Part shown: positions 43,890 through 53,849 of the stretch, piece by piece
How positions within the stretch are numbered: position 1 is the first letter of the stretch
How the letters are laid out: each line of letters begins with the position of its first letter
From: Chelydra serpentina
Taxonomy: Eukaryota; Chordata; Testudines; Chelydridae
DNA: 64,000 nt
Direction of reading: 5' to 3'
Assembly: GCA_037349315.1 (NCBI GenBank)
Contig: JBAIAC010000001.1
Location: 40,858,001 to 40,922,000, forward strand
Translations under genes and position numbers: made by a program
Notes under the pieces: generated by a model
Database searches by the model: none
What the model was told of the DNA's origin: nothing
The model's input: the letters and a program-made list of their open reading frames with translations, nothing else

Positions 43890-44195
43890 TGTACTTCCTC
43901 AGTGTGGGAAGAGATCTGGAGAGAATAGTAGCCTGCTGGCAGGACTCCAGTGAGGAGATAATTGGAGTACAGATTGCATTTGTGCTGGATTCCCCACCAG
44001 GAAAGAAGCCTGGGTAAAGGCAGGCAGACAAGCATATAAGCCAGAGAAGGGTGCAGCCTGGTGGGAGGAGGGAGAAAAGTGAAGGGGGATACTCGAGGCA
44101 GGAGCAGATGTCTACTTCAGTTTAGCGCATCGGATCTGAAGCCTGGAGTAGGAGGACAGTTCCCCTTTCCCTCAGGTGAGCCACCTTGGAGGCTA
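43890..44195. other. No recognised feature
   Basis: This is unassigned sequence to the right of the Tigger-like element. GGCAGACAAGCATATAAGCC near 44,022 looks like a TATA-type promoter, but I see no LTR ends. Confidence 0.3.
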
Positions 44196-44204
44196 GCAGG
44201 TAAA

Positions 44205-44575
44205 AATTAATTATTATTGTTATTATTACTAAAGTACCTACATGCCCTAGTCATAGACCAGGACACATTGGGCTTGGTGCTGTTCAAATACAGAACAAGA
44301 CGATGGAGGTCCCTGCCCCTGTTGTGGAACCCTGTGGGCTAAGGGATGAATTAGCGGGAGCTGGGCCTTGGAGGGTGAGGGACTATTTGTGCAACCAAGA
44401 GGTGAAGGGCTGGCTTGTTTATCCAGAAGCAGAGAACTTTTCAGTTTGGCCAGAGAACTGTCCTATCACAAAGAGTCAGAGGATAAACTACACAACTTAC
44501 AGAGGGAAACTGAGGCACAATTGTACTCTCACTGCAAGCAAGCTGCTTTGTCTCACAGCCCTAGAAATGTGAGTT
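44205..44575 (-). repeat. CORE/MIR-type SINE or LINE-tail fragment, minus strand
   Basis: After a TTATTATTG run, CCCTAGTCATAGACCAGGAC followed by CACATTGGGCTTGGTGCTGT is the reverse complement of the LINE-like tail of a SINE common in turtles. Further right, ACAGAGGGAAACTGAGGCAC is the inverted SINE core. The two parts are separated by unrelated sequence. The short open frames over it are not genes. Confidence 0.5.
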
Positions 44576-44579
44576 CATA

Positions 44580-45578
44580 TTAAAAGTTATACTTAGAGAC
44601 TTTCAGATTCTGTATGTGATGGACTAGCAACATGGGGAGTGCAGCTAATATGGCACATAGCTACAACAATATGCTGGTGTGAATTTCAATGTAATATGAA
44701 AAGATCTACCTACAGCAAGAGAGGTGCCTATAACTACAACTCACAATAGTTAGGTTCAGTCACTTCTTTGCTTTAGCTACTCTCTAAATCCCCATGTAGT
44801 GCACCAGAGGAATTCAAAAAAGATCTTTGAAACACTTGACCTTCTGTGAAGTCTTAAACAAAGTTCAGCTGGATAAATTTGTCTAGCAGGATTTGTATGG
44901 ATTCTCTCTTTTCTTCCAGAATTTTTACAGCTCCCAGGATCAATGTCACACACTAAAAAACACTCCACCAAAACTGAACATTAAATTGTCTGCCTTACTG
45001 TGCTATCTTAAACACTCAATATTGTTAGATACCTGTTTTTTCTAATTGAAAATCTGATTTTTGGGGGGGATGCATGCCCATTGTCTGAGATTGTGTGGAA
45101 GCTTAAGTAAATACCACACATGAATATGGATTTGCAGAACTCATTGCAAAGAACTTGAGTGCTCATTTTGCACATAACATAATTTAAACAAATCCCTTGC
45201 ACTGAAGCAGATTTTCTGACATCTGTTAATGAAAATATTTTAGCCTCTTATTTCTTTCATTTGGGATGTTCCAGTTTAAATAAGAATCCTTCACACCAAA
45301 TTTATCTTTCCAATATATTTAAAATTTTAGACTTCTGTTTACCCAGTTTTGGATCTGAACGAAAAGAAAAACAAAACAAAAAAGGAAACTTTTTTCAAGA
45401 GAGGTCACAGTGCAGAAACTCAAGGTTGTTATGCAACGTCATTTGAAGTTGGCTACTTGAACTTGCATTGTACCAATGCTTTACACGTGGGGGTTATATA
45501 GGATTTTTGTTAAACTCCCTTCTTCAGAAGCTTTTTTTAGCTTTGATGACAACTCCTTTGAAATAGCTTATTTTTCAG
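44580..45578. other. No recognised feature
   Basis: This is AT-rich sequence with no repeat ends or domains. If the candidate exon at 45,579 is real, this would be its upstream intron. Confidence 0.35.
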
Positions 45579-45640
45579 ATCAGTGGAGAGTGATACAGAA
45601 GAGTCTCTGGTCATTATAGAACATGAAGATCCTTACACGT
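45579..45640 (+). CDS. Candidate internal exon of an unknown gene
   Basis: A pyrimidine-rich tract ending CTTATTTTTCAG precedes the segment and GTGAGTAT follows it, both good splice-site matches. The 62-nt segment has one fully open frame, SVESDTEESLVIIEHEDPYT (20 residues, starting one base in). The text is strongly acidic and does not look like a repeat translation. I do not recognise the protein. A frame stays open 3' of the donor for about 40 more codons, so the donor rather than a stop would define the exon. No neighbouring exon could be found within the window. Confidence 0.35.
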
Positions 45641-45644
45641 GTGA

Positions 45645-46104
45645 GTATATTGTGAGTGACAACAGTATACAGAATGAGCTCCAACAACATAGTCAGAAAC
45701 CAGAGTTAAGAAAACAACATCTGCTGGAATTTTTCCTACTTGAAAGATGTTTTCTGACTTCTATATTGACCTAGTGCTCTGATATGGTTAGAGCGTTCAA
45801 AGACCTATTACATCAGCTCTGGTGCCCGTGATATAAATACAGTGGAGGGATCACCCCTACGGATCCAAGCACACATGGTTCAAATCATACATGGAAGTGG
45901 AGGCCAGCTGCCTTGACAATACCATCCTTCCTGTCACTGGATCCACAGAGAGTCTTTTGTGGGCTCAGGAATCTGCAGTTATGGAAGGAATGGAGACAGA
46001 AGGAAAATGCTTTGTTTATAAGTCTTAGAGACCATATCCATCATTCCCCTGGCAATCACTGATGAATCTGCTACAGCTGAGGCTCTGAGGCTAGTTCTAG
46101 GCAC
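45645..46104. other. No recognised feature
   Basis: This is unassigned sequence between the candidate exon and a Harbinger-like MITE. I see no second exon-like segment here. Confidence 0.35.
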
Positions 46105-46109
46105 AGTAA

Positions 46110-46405
46110 GGGTACGTCTATACTCACGCGTCCTGTCGGAGGAGTCCAATCGATCTTCTGGGTTCGATTTATCGCGTCTTGTCTAGACGCGATAAATCGA
46201 ACCAGGAAGTGCTCCCCCGTCGACGCTTGTAATCCTGCTCCACGAACGGAGTAGGCGGAGTCGACGGGGGAGCCTGCGCGCCGCGTGTGGACCCCGGGTA
46301 ATTACCTTTTCATTCGAACTAAGATAGTTCGACTTCAGCTACGTTATTCACGTAGCTGAAGTTGCGTATCTTAGTTCGAATTGGGGGGTTAGTGTAGACC
46401 AGCCC
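46110..46405. mobile_element. Harbinger-like MITE, single-unit form
   Basis: The ends are GGGTACGTCTATACT and GTGTAGACCAGCCC. The flanks are TAA on the left and TTA on the right. Three strong hairpins follow one another: GATTTATCGCGTCT with its complement AGACGCGATAAATC, paired GTCGAC(G) motifs, and CAGCTACGTTATTCACGTAG. It is nearly the same sequence as the 19,591 copy without that copy's internal duplication. Confidence 0.82.
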
Positions 46406-46419
46406 TTAGAAGCAGCAGT

Positions 46420-46965
46420 GTCCCTGGCGTCACAGCTCCAATGAAGCTGGCAGGAGAAAATGGGGACTCTGGAGCCACCGCAGAGGCACAATGCTCCACA
46501 TGGATGGCTCAGGCCTGAAGGACAAATGCAATGTTGTCATCTCTCACAATTGTATAGCAAGCCTAGTGGCCTTTATTGAAAAAGCCCAGGCTTCTGGATT
46601 CATGTGATTATGTGATCATCTCAATTTAAGTTTCTAGCCCTCCGGGTTGCAGAGAAAAGCTTGAAAATGTCACCCACACACAAACACCCCACAAAGGCTC
46701 GGACACCAGAAGAACTATAAAAAGAACCTCAAAGGTGGTTTGTTTGTTTTTTAAGAATCTCAAGATTTTGTGGGGCCTGACTCACGATTCTTGGGGGCTG
46801 GCAATACTGCAAATTCACCTCCTACAGAACTGTCTGGGAAAGTCTCCACGAGGGAAGCCTTAGAGTTTTACATATCCCACAGCTCCTTCCCAATTTTTCC
46901 TCCAATGGGAAAAGCAGCAGCATCTCACTTTACATTTGTAACACAATATATTAATGAAAAGAAAC
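46420..46965. other. No recognised feature
   Basis: This is unassigned sequence between a MITE and a short foldback repeat. I see no gene or terminus. Confidence 0.35.
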
Positions 46966-46969
46966 AATG

Positions 46970-47045
46970 GGATGGATTCTTCTCTGATTTACACTGGTGT
47001 AGTTTCATTGACTTCAGTGGAGATGCTCTGAATTTACACTGGCAT
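46970..47045. repeat. Short foldback repeat (TTTACACTGGTGTAG type)
   Basis: GATTTACACTGGTGTAG, then TTGACTTCAGTGGAG, then GAATTTACACTGGCATAAG form an imperfect palindrome. It belongs to the small amniote foldback repeats. Confidence 0.55.
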
Positions 47046-47059
47046 AAGAGGAGACAGTA

Positions 47060-48340
47060 CCATTATCCCAGGGCCCTGGGAATAAGGGTGAAGGAGTTGA
47101 GGGCACTGGTGGTGTTCTCTTCAATCCTTCTGGTCAAGGGTCAGGACCCAGGCAGAGATAGATGCATCCTGGAGGTGAATGCGTGGCTGTGAAGATGGTA
47201 TCACCAGGAGGGCTTTGGCTTCCATGACCAGAGGATGCAGTTCCAAGAAGAAGGACTGCTAAGCAGAGATGTGATCCACCTATCAAGGATGGGGAAGAGC
47301 ATATTTGGATACAGGCTGGCTAATTTAGTGAGGAGGGATTTAAAGGGATTTAAATTAGGTTTGATGTGGGAACGTGACCAAAACCCCCAGGTAAGTCAAA
47401 AAGCTGACTGAGGTGATATTGAGCCATCAACGATTATCTTTGAAAAGTCACGGAAGATGGGAGAGATTCCAGAGGACTGGCAACTATAGTGCCAATCTAT
47501 AAAAAGGCAAATAAGGACAACCCAAGGAATTACAGACCAGTCATCTTAACTTCAGTACCCAGAAAGATAATGGAGCAAATAATTAAGCAATTTGCAAACA
47601 CCTAGAAGATAATGTGATAAGTAACAGTCAGCATGGATTTGTCAAAAACAAATCATGTCAAACCAACCTAATAGCTTTCTTTGACAGGGTAACAAGCCTG
47701 GTGGATGGAGTATATCTTGGCTTTAACATGGCTTTTGATACTGTCTCATATGACCTTCTCATAAACAAACTAGGGAAATACAACCTGGATGCAGCTACTG
47801 TAAGGTGGGTGCATAACTTGATGGAAAACCAGTCCCAAAAAGTAGTTATCAGTGGTTCACAGACAAGCTGGAAGGGTATATCTAGTGGGGTCAGGTTCTG
47901 GGTCCAGTTCTGTTCAATATCTTCATCAATGATTTATAAAGTTTGTGGATGATTCCAAGCTGGGAGGGGTTGCAAGTGCTTTGGAGGATAGGGTCTAGAA
48001 AACATGACCTATGAGGGAAGATTGAAAAAATTGGTTGTGTCTAGTCTGGAGAAGAGAAGTCTAGTGGGGGACATAACTGTTTTCAAATATATAAAAGGTT
48101 GTTACAAGGAGGAGGGAGAAAAATTGTTCTCCTTAACCTCTGAGGATAAGCGAAGAAGCAAGGATGGTTTAAGTGGGACATTAGGAAAAACTTCCCAACT
48201 GTCAGGATGGTTAAGAACTGGAATAAATTGCCTAGGAAGGTTATGCAATCTCCATCACGGGAGATTAAGAACAGGTTAGACAAACTCCTGTTAGTGATGG
48301 TCTAGATCATACTTAGTCCTGCCATGTGACTGGACTAGAT
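47060..48340 (+). pseudogene. CR1 LINE remnant: esterase and reverse transcriptase
   Basis: From about 47,060 the frame reads KELRALVVFSSILLV and, after a stop, EEGFGFHD ... RDVIHLSRMGKSIFGYRLA. This matches the C-terminal half of the SGNH-type esterase of CR1 ORF1, including the Asp-x-x-His block. From about 47,520 the ORF2 reverse transcriptase follows: [37 protein letters not shown] and LGFNMAFDTVSYDLLINKL, where motif A has lost consensus residues. The part between the two is missing, so the copy has a large internal deletion. The 3' region runs to GACTGGACTAGAT at about 48,340. Confidence 0.85.
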
Positions 48341-48390
48341 AGAATCATAGGACTGGAAGGGATCTTGAGAGGTTATCTACAACAGGGTTT
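48341..48390 (-). repeat. Inverted CR1 3'-tail segment
   Basis: AGAATCATAGGACTGGAAGG followed by GATCTTGAGAGGTT is the reverse complement of the sequence expected here at the 3' end of the plus-strand CR1. AGAT at 48,337-48,340 and ATCT at 48,375-48,378 bracket it. It is either a local inversion or the tail of a second, minus-strand CR1. Confidence 0.7.
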
Positions 48391-48421
48391 AAGTCTATGG
48401 AAAAATTTCCTAATATTTTTT

Positions 48422-48594
48422 AGGTTTGTCTCAAAACCTTTAAATGGGAGGCTTTTATTTCATTCTTGAAGGATCAAGCTGAAACACTTACTGTAGGCTA
48501 AATCTAAAATAAGGACATCCACTGCCCAGTATTTCAGCTTGATCCTTCAAGAATGAAATAAAAGCCTCCCATTTAGAGGTTTTGAGGCAAACCT
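48422..48594. repeat. 63-bp-arm hairpin of unknown origin
   Basis: 48,422-48,484 and 48,532-48,594 are inverted copies over 63 bases with two differences. The loop is 47 bases. The arms begin AGGTTTGTCTCAAAACC and end GATCAAGCTGAAA. The text does not match any repeat family I know, there are no flanking duplications, and there is no open frame. Transcription of either strand would give a long RNA duplex. Confidence 0.92.
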
Positions 48595-48830
48595 TTGGAA
48601 ATAAATACAGAGCAGATATCCTGAGAAATGGCACATACAGTACTGTATATGGCTGCAAATGTTTACTGTCACCACCTTGAAAGCAGCAACCCGAGACACA
48701 CAGTTGTGAATTAGGGTGGCAAGGGGTCACCTACTTGAATGATAGAGGGAAAAAGACAGTAACAATTCAACTAAAATTACGGTACAGTAAGAAGAATAGA
48801 AGAGCTAAGTGAAAACTAAGAGTATGTCTA

Positions 48831-49111
48831 TATGACTCCTGGCTTGAGGAGACATACTCTAGCTCTGATCAAGCTAGTATGCTAAAAGTAGCATGTAGTC
48901 ACAGCAGCACAGGTGGCAGGAGGTGCTATCTGCCCAAAGTATGTACCCATCCATGATGCTAGGCATGTACTCAGGGCAACTAGCCCCTCCTGCCACTCAC
49001 GTGACCATGGCTACTCTCTATTTTTAGCAAGCTAGCTAGAGGAGACCTAGCACACGGATATGTCTCCTCCAACTGGGAATCTCACCCCCACCTTGAAGTA
49101 TAAACATACCT
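48831..49111. mobile_element. MITE with AGTATGTCTATA ends
   Basis: The left end AGTATGTCTATATGACT is mirrored on the right by GTATAAACATACCT. Internal arms pair CAAGCTAGTATGCTAAAAGT with TATTTTTAGCAAGCTAGCTA. It is the same family as 8,330-8,590. It is non-coding. Confidence 0.65.
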
Positions 49112-49177
49112 TTAGAGACAAATCCTGATCACTTTACAGGAGCAGCTCCACTGATCTTAAGCAGGATTTGGTTTTTA

Positions 49178-49260
49178 AATACTTTTAGTATTTTAAGGCC
49201 AGAAGAGACCTTTATGATCACCTAGTCTAACCTCCAAATCTTAGCTCAAATGTGTCTGCT
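49178..49260 (-). repeat. CR1 3'-end fragment, minus strand
   Basis: TTTTAAGGCCAGAAGAGACC followed by TTTATGATCACCTAGTCTAA is the inverted 3' end of a CR1 family common in turtles. The part to the right fades into unassigned sequence. Confidence 0.6.
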
Positions 49261-49449
49261 TCTTTCTGGGCCTCCCCACTCACTGACTGCTAGCCTCCCT
49301 CATTCTCGAACATAAACATTCTTTCCAAGCTTTTAAAATAACCCCACACACTGTTTCCACAACCCAGCAACACCATTCCTGATGGGCACTTCAGCTTGGC
49401 TAGAGAGGTATTCAAATTCACAAGGGAAGACCATGTTTTTATTTGATAG

Positions 49450-49700
49450 TGTATCATGGTAACCCACATAGGCCTCAACCAAGAGTAGGCCTCATTGTGC
49501 TAGGCAGTATACAGATACAATGTGAGATAGTCCCTGCCCCAAAGAGCTTACAGTCTAAGCAGACAAGACAGAAAGGGTGGGAGAGGAAACAGCAAGGTGA
49601 AGCAACTTGCCTGAGGTCACAGAGCAAGTCACTGACAGCCAAGAAAAGAAGTCATGTTTCCTGACTCCTCGTCTAATATCCTGTCCTAGAGCCCACACTG
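49450..49700 (-). repeat. CORE/MIR-type SINE, minus strand
   Basis: CATTGTGCTAGGCAGTATAC, CCTGCCCCAAAGAGCTTAC, GAAGCAACTTGCCTGAGGTC and CCTGACTCCTCGTCTAATAT follow in the inverted order of the SINE tail, core and tRNA-like head. The 73-codon open frame here is not a gene. Confidence 0.75.
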
Positions 49701-49704
49701 TTCT

Positions 49705-50540
49705 TTTATCAGAGATGTTAATTTTTGCTTAATATTTCTCATGAGCATTTCTATTATTTTATCTTGTCTATGATAAAAAAAAGTGGGGGAAGGACTCACT
49801 GGTCTGCTTCAGCCACAGTACATGGGCAGAATCAGTATGAAGAGGACACAAAGCAGCCATAAGGCCCTCTTCAACCCACTTGGAGTAAAACATCCAGCAT
49901 TGTGACCTCACCAGTAGCCAACTGGTCTCTACCCCACTCTGGTAGGGTACTACAGTTCAGTGGGGCTGAGCCTGGGGCATTCCAAACCCCTAGCTCTTCT
50001 ACAGTGGCCCATAGGGGCTGTTGCCATCAGGAACCAAATGGAACAAATCTCTAGAGACAGTGAATCCAGAGTCTGCCTGCATTTAGGAAATGCTGCAAAA
50101 CCTTCTAGTTAGATTAAGCTTTTCCACCATGACCAAAATGACATTCACAATATCATCTGCCTCCCTATTCCCCACTCTGACTGCTTAAAAAATTACCAAC
50201 CCCAATCAAGTTTTCTATAACCCAATAATGGAGAAGAACCAGAGACTCCAAGAATTCACTAGGGATTTTGCTATTGACAATCTATTTTACACAGAAGGCA
50301 CTCAGATATCAAAGTGATGGGTAGCAGAACAAAAACCTAAGAGAATGACTAACATAAGAACCCTTCAGTGCCAACTGTCAAGGGGGTTACAAGAATATCC
50401 TGATCCTGGTATGTACATTCTGGTTCAAAGATTATCATGGGAGGTCTTAAATGAAAGCCAGGGTCATGCTGGTCATTAATATAGTTGTGAAATACATGTA
50501 CAGATACCGTGTAAAGAGTTGCGTGTGTATAGTGAAAATA
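49705..50540. other. No recognised feature
   Basis: I see no repeat terminus, exon signal or open frame of interest in this stretch. Confidence 0.35.
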
Positions 50541-50549
50541 AGGCCTGTA

Positions 50550-52235
50550 TCAAGGCAGAGTTGACAAAAAGGTTTTCTGTCCGGGTGTAAATGAAGCACC
50601 ATAAGCCAATATAATGGAAGCCCCATTTACAGACAAAGTCAGGCTGATCTTAGTACCCTTCCAGGCCTGAATTAACCCCAGAGTCATGCTCCCCGGTGAG
50701 AGGGACTGGATCCTCACAGAGAAGGTGTTAGGTTCGCTGCCTTTGCAGACACAGTACAAGAGTCCAACCTGTCAGGTCACTAGAAGCACACACTCTACTG
50801 ACCTTACCCAGCAGTGATGTTTTATAATGAAAGCAAAACAAGTTTAGTAACAAAAAAAGCATTAAGTGATACCCAGTAAAGACAGAAGGTAGAGATGGTT
50901 ACAGGAAAATCAAAGTGAAAACATGCATCTAAAAGTCTAATATTTAAGCTACCATGATACAGTCTTTGTTCAAGATGGTTTCTCTCACCCACATTCTCCT
51001 TTCCAGCTTTTTACTGGCCGGCCAAGCCAGGACCCACTCGGAGATCAAATTACTTGGTTTCTTTGTTTCCTGAAAGTGAAACAACTCAGGGGTTCACGCT
51101 CCCTTTTTCTATTTCAGCAAGCCTTTGAAACGTATTCTTATGAAGGATACCGCCAGATAAAGTTCATTAGTTCATACTGAGTAAAGGAGCCATGAGGTCT
51201 GGAAGATAAGACGCCATGCTGGCTCATCCCCCGCTGGTAGTTCCACTATGCAAATTATCTCTTCCTTTTGCAACCTTCAGTTCAAAACAAATAACCCACA
51301 ATTTGGATCACACCTTGTTTAAGGTGTCAGCCTCTCTCCTTTGGCCAGAGAAAACCTGTTTATCGACTCCCCCCAACATGCCAGGTTTAAATACCTTTTA
51401 GTTAAAGACTTTAAAGCACAATATTAGCGAGTATCGATAATTTCACATGTAGCATTGTTACACATATTTTACAATGACATTATTGACCAGTGTGTTATTA
51501 GTTTTCAAAGTATACCTCCCAAGGCATATTCTGTACAAAAAAAGTCAATGCAGTAGCGTACAGGGTGTGAATACAGGGGTGCCTGGGGCTACAGGGGGGT
51601 TAGCCTGACTGTGTACAGACAATGAACTTTGGGGGATATAAGGAGAAGGCAAGGAAGATACACCTTTATCCTGCACCTGGGATGTAAACAGGCAGTTCAT
51701 TTAGATTCATGAAAACAATCAGTCTTGGTTGAAACACATTAGAGGACATTTGGAGTGAGAAACTTCTTTAGACAGGAGGTTAGCCCATTACATTTAGTCT
51801 CTAGAAAGCGTGTTATAATTATGTTTTATATGTAAACTTCTGTTTCCATTATCCTTACTCAGTAACTATCTTTGATAATAAATGTACTGTTGTTTTCACT
51901 ATAAATAGATCTCAGTGCTGTGGTATTTAACAAGGTGCTGATCCCAAGTTGATTCATATAAGCTGGTGTGTGCCCAGTTTCCTGGGGAACAGCAGACTTG
52001 ATATTTCTGTGACTGTTCAGTGGAGAAGGGCCTGAACACTACAGGGGAATGCTTCAAAGAGGCTCAGGGATTGGGGTGCACCTACTGCTAACCTGAAGAA
52101 AAAGGAAGAGCTGGCATAGCCCGGAAGAGTGTTTGGGTGGCTAACAGAGCAGTGTCAGGAAGCTGACACCCAGTTAAGCACAAACAAGTCTCCCTCTCAG
52201 TGGAGGCTAACAGGGTGACTCACAGTCCTGGGCAA
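50550..52235. mobile_element. Possible LTR-retroelement remnants
   Basis: AGAAAGCGTGTTATAATTAT, then GTTTTCACTATAAATAG, ATCTCAGTGCTGTGG and, further right, GGTGCACCTACTGCTAACC match in order a turtle repeat I recall as LTR-like (about 51,780-52,235). The stretch 50,800-51,420 also resembles dispersed repeat text (AGCATTAAGTGATACC). I cannot locate termini, so class and borders are uncertain. The 69-codon minus-strand frame at 50,550-50,759 has no domain I recognise. Confidence 0.35.
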
Positions 52236-52451
52236 GAACCTTCATCCTCCTGCCGCCCCCTTGCTCCCTATTTCCATTGGTGTGCACGAATGTTTCCTAG
52301 TTTTCCCATCTTGTTGATCCACATCCCTTGATTGTTGTAAAGTGCTCGATTTCTCACATCTGTCCTTCCAGCTCTTATCTTTAACACCATCCTCACAGAT
52401 GAATAATTAGTCCCACATTGACAGTTTCTGTTAGAACAGTGAACAGAGGCC

Positions 52452-52515
52452 TCGATTCAGCAAAACATTTAAGCTCATGTTTAACTCTCAACGAAGATAA
52501 TTGCTTTGCTGAATA
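52452..52515. repeat. Short foldback repeat (GATTCAGCAAAACATTTAAGC type)
   Basis: CTCGATTCAGCAAAACATTT and AATTGCTTTGCTGAATAGG are approximate inverted copies. It belongs to the palindromic family also seen at 57,786. Confidence 0.5.
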
Positions 52516-52819
52516 GGGATGGGCTGCTGACTCAGGGCCAGAAGGCATGCTAGTTCTGGACTCCTGTACTTTGGAACAGCATAGCCAGCTGAGGGAATGG
52601 CCCAGGTAATCAATGACACTTGTAAAATATAGTCACCACTAGGTTGCAAAGTAGCAACATGGTGGGGGGGGAGAATTTCCCTTTTGCAGATATGTGCATA
52701 TAAAACGGGTAATTGCACTTCCAGGGCTTGTTTCCCAACATGGGTAGACAGAGCTCATACAGCTAGCACATGTCTGTCTATCTATCCACGCTGGAAAGCA
52801 CGCTCCCAGCTGCAGTGTA

Positions 52820-53114
52820 GGCCTGGTCTACACTGGGGGGGGAGGGAGGAAATCGATCTAAGATATGCAACTTCAGCTACGAGAATAACGTAGCTGAAGT
52901 CGACGTACTTAGATCCACTTACTGCGGCGTCTTCACTGTGGTGAGCCGACTGCTGCCGCTCCCCCGTCGACTCCACCTCTCGTGGCGGTGGAGTACAGGA
53001 GTCGACGGGAGAGTGCTCTGGGGTCGATTTATCGCATCTAGACTAGACGCGATAAATCGACCCCCGCTGGATCGATCACTACCCGCCGATCCGCCAAGTA
53101 GTGTAGACATACCC
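52820..53114. mobile_element. Harbinger-like MITE
   Basis: The ends are GGCCTGGTCTACACTGGGG and AGTGTAGACATACCC. The internal hairpins TTCAGCTACGAGAATAACGT / AGCTGAA and ATTTATCGCATCTAGACTAG / ACGCGATAAAT are the family marks. The flanks (GTA and TAA) do not give a clean target duplication. Open frames on both strands are artefacts. Confidence 0.72.
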
Positions 53115-53119
53115 TAAGT

Positions 53120-53650
53120 GTCCATTTCAGCTCATAATTTAGTCACTCAGTTTTGATTGAAATGTTGACACTGCATTTTTACCCCAGCACCGTCAATATA
53201 TGGCAGGGAAGCACACATACCATTGTAGGAGCTGGCCAGAATTTTTTTCCAATCCTACATAAGGACCAACTTCAAACACACTTTTCATGGGAAAGGATTT
53301 CCAGTAAAATCTGATCTTTTCCAAGCCTGCCATCCCCAGTTAGTCTACAAAGTGGTACATTCACCTTCATGCAAAGTAGAGTGAATTTCTTTCATGCTCC
53401 TATAGTAACACAAAGCCCTAAATGAGAGGGTTGTCTGTGCTCTTAAAGGCATATTGTCACATGATTAATCTTTTGTATTTGAAACTTGACTACCAGATTG
53501 GAGTAGGATTAGTTCATACATCTGTACTGTTTATACTCTCTATTATACTGATTTTAAAAAAAAACTTTATTTAAAACCAAAAGGGCCACCCCATATCTAC
53601 CTATTTTTTTATTTTCAAAGACATTGTTTATCTTATTTAATCTACCTTAA
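53120..53650. other. No recognised feature
   Basis: This is unassigned sequence immediately before the turtle SINE. Confidence 0.35.
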
Positions 53651-53664
53651 CACAAAGGTTAGGG

Positions 53665-53848
53665 GTGGGAGAGATAGCTCAGTGGTTTGAGCATTGGCCT
53701 GCTAAACCCAGGGTTGTGAGTTCAATCCTTGAGGGGGCCATTTAGGGATCTGGGGCAAAAATTGGGGATTGGTCCTGCTTTGAGCAGGGGGTTGGACTAG
53801 ATGACCTCTTAAGGTCCCTTCCAACCCTGATAGTCTATGAATCTATGA
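53665..53848 (+). repeat. Cryptodire turtle tRNA-derived SINE with CR1-like tail
   Basis: The head GAGATAGCTCAGTGGTTTGA has the A box, and GGTTGTGAGTTCAATCCTTG the B box, of an RNA polymerase III promoter in a tRNA-like sequence. The tail GACTAGATGACCTCTTAAGG, CCCTTCCAACCCTGATAG, TCTATGAATCTATGAA copies the 3' end of a CR1 LINE. This is the known layout of the tortoise pol III SINE, which is thought to be mobilised by the CR1 machinery. The copy is nearly full length and well preserved. It is a repeat, not a tRNA gene. Confidence 0.92.
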
Positions 53849-53849
53849 A

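Noticed and set aside
43474..44035. Open frames of 159 and 172 codons on opposite strands
   Set aside because: They lie across the end of the Tigger-like element and its inserts, with no domain, no splice signals and no consistent coding strand.
50550..50759. A possible exon encoding a 69-codon minus-strand peptide
   Set aside because: It has an even amino-acid mix but no clear acceptor and donor at its borders. It lies in sequence that resembles dispersed repeats, so I did not call it.
53665..53760. A tRNA gene
   Set aside because: The A and B boxes are those of the turtle SINE, and the CR1-like tail is attached. It is a dispersed repeat.
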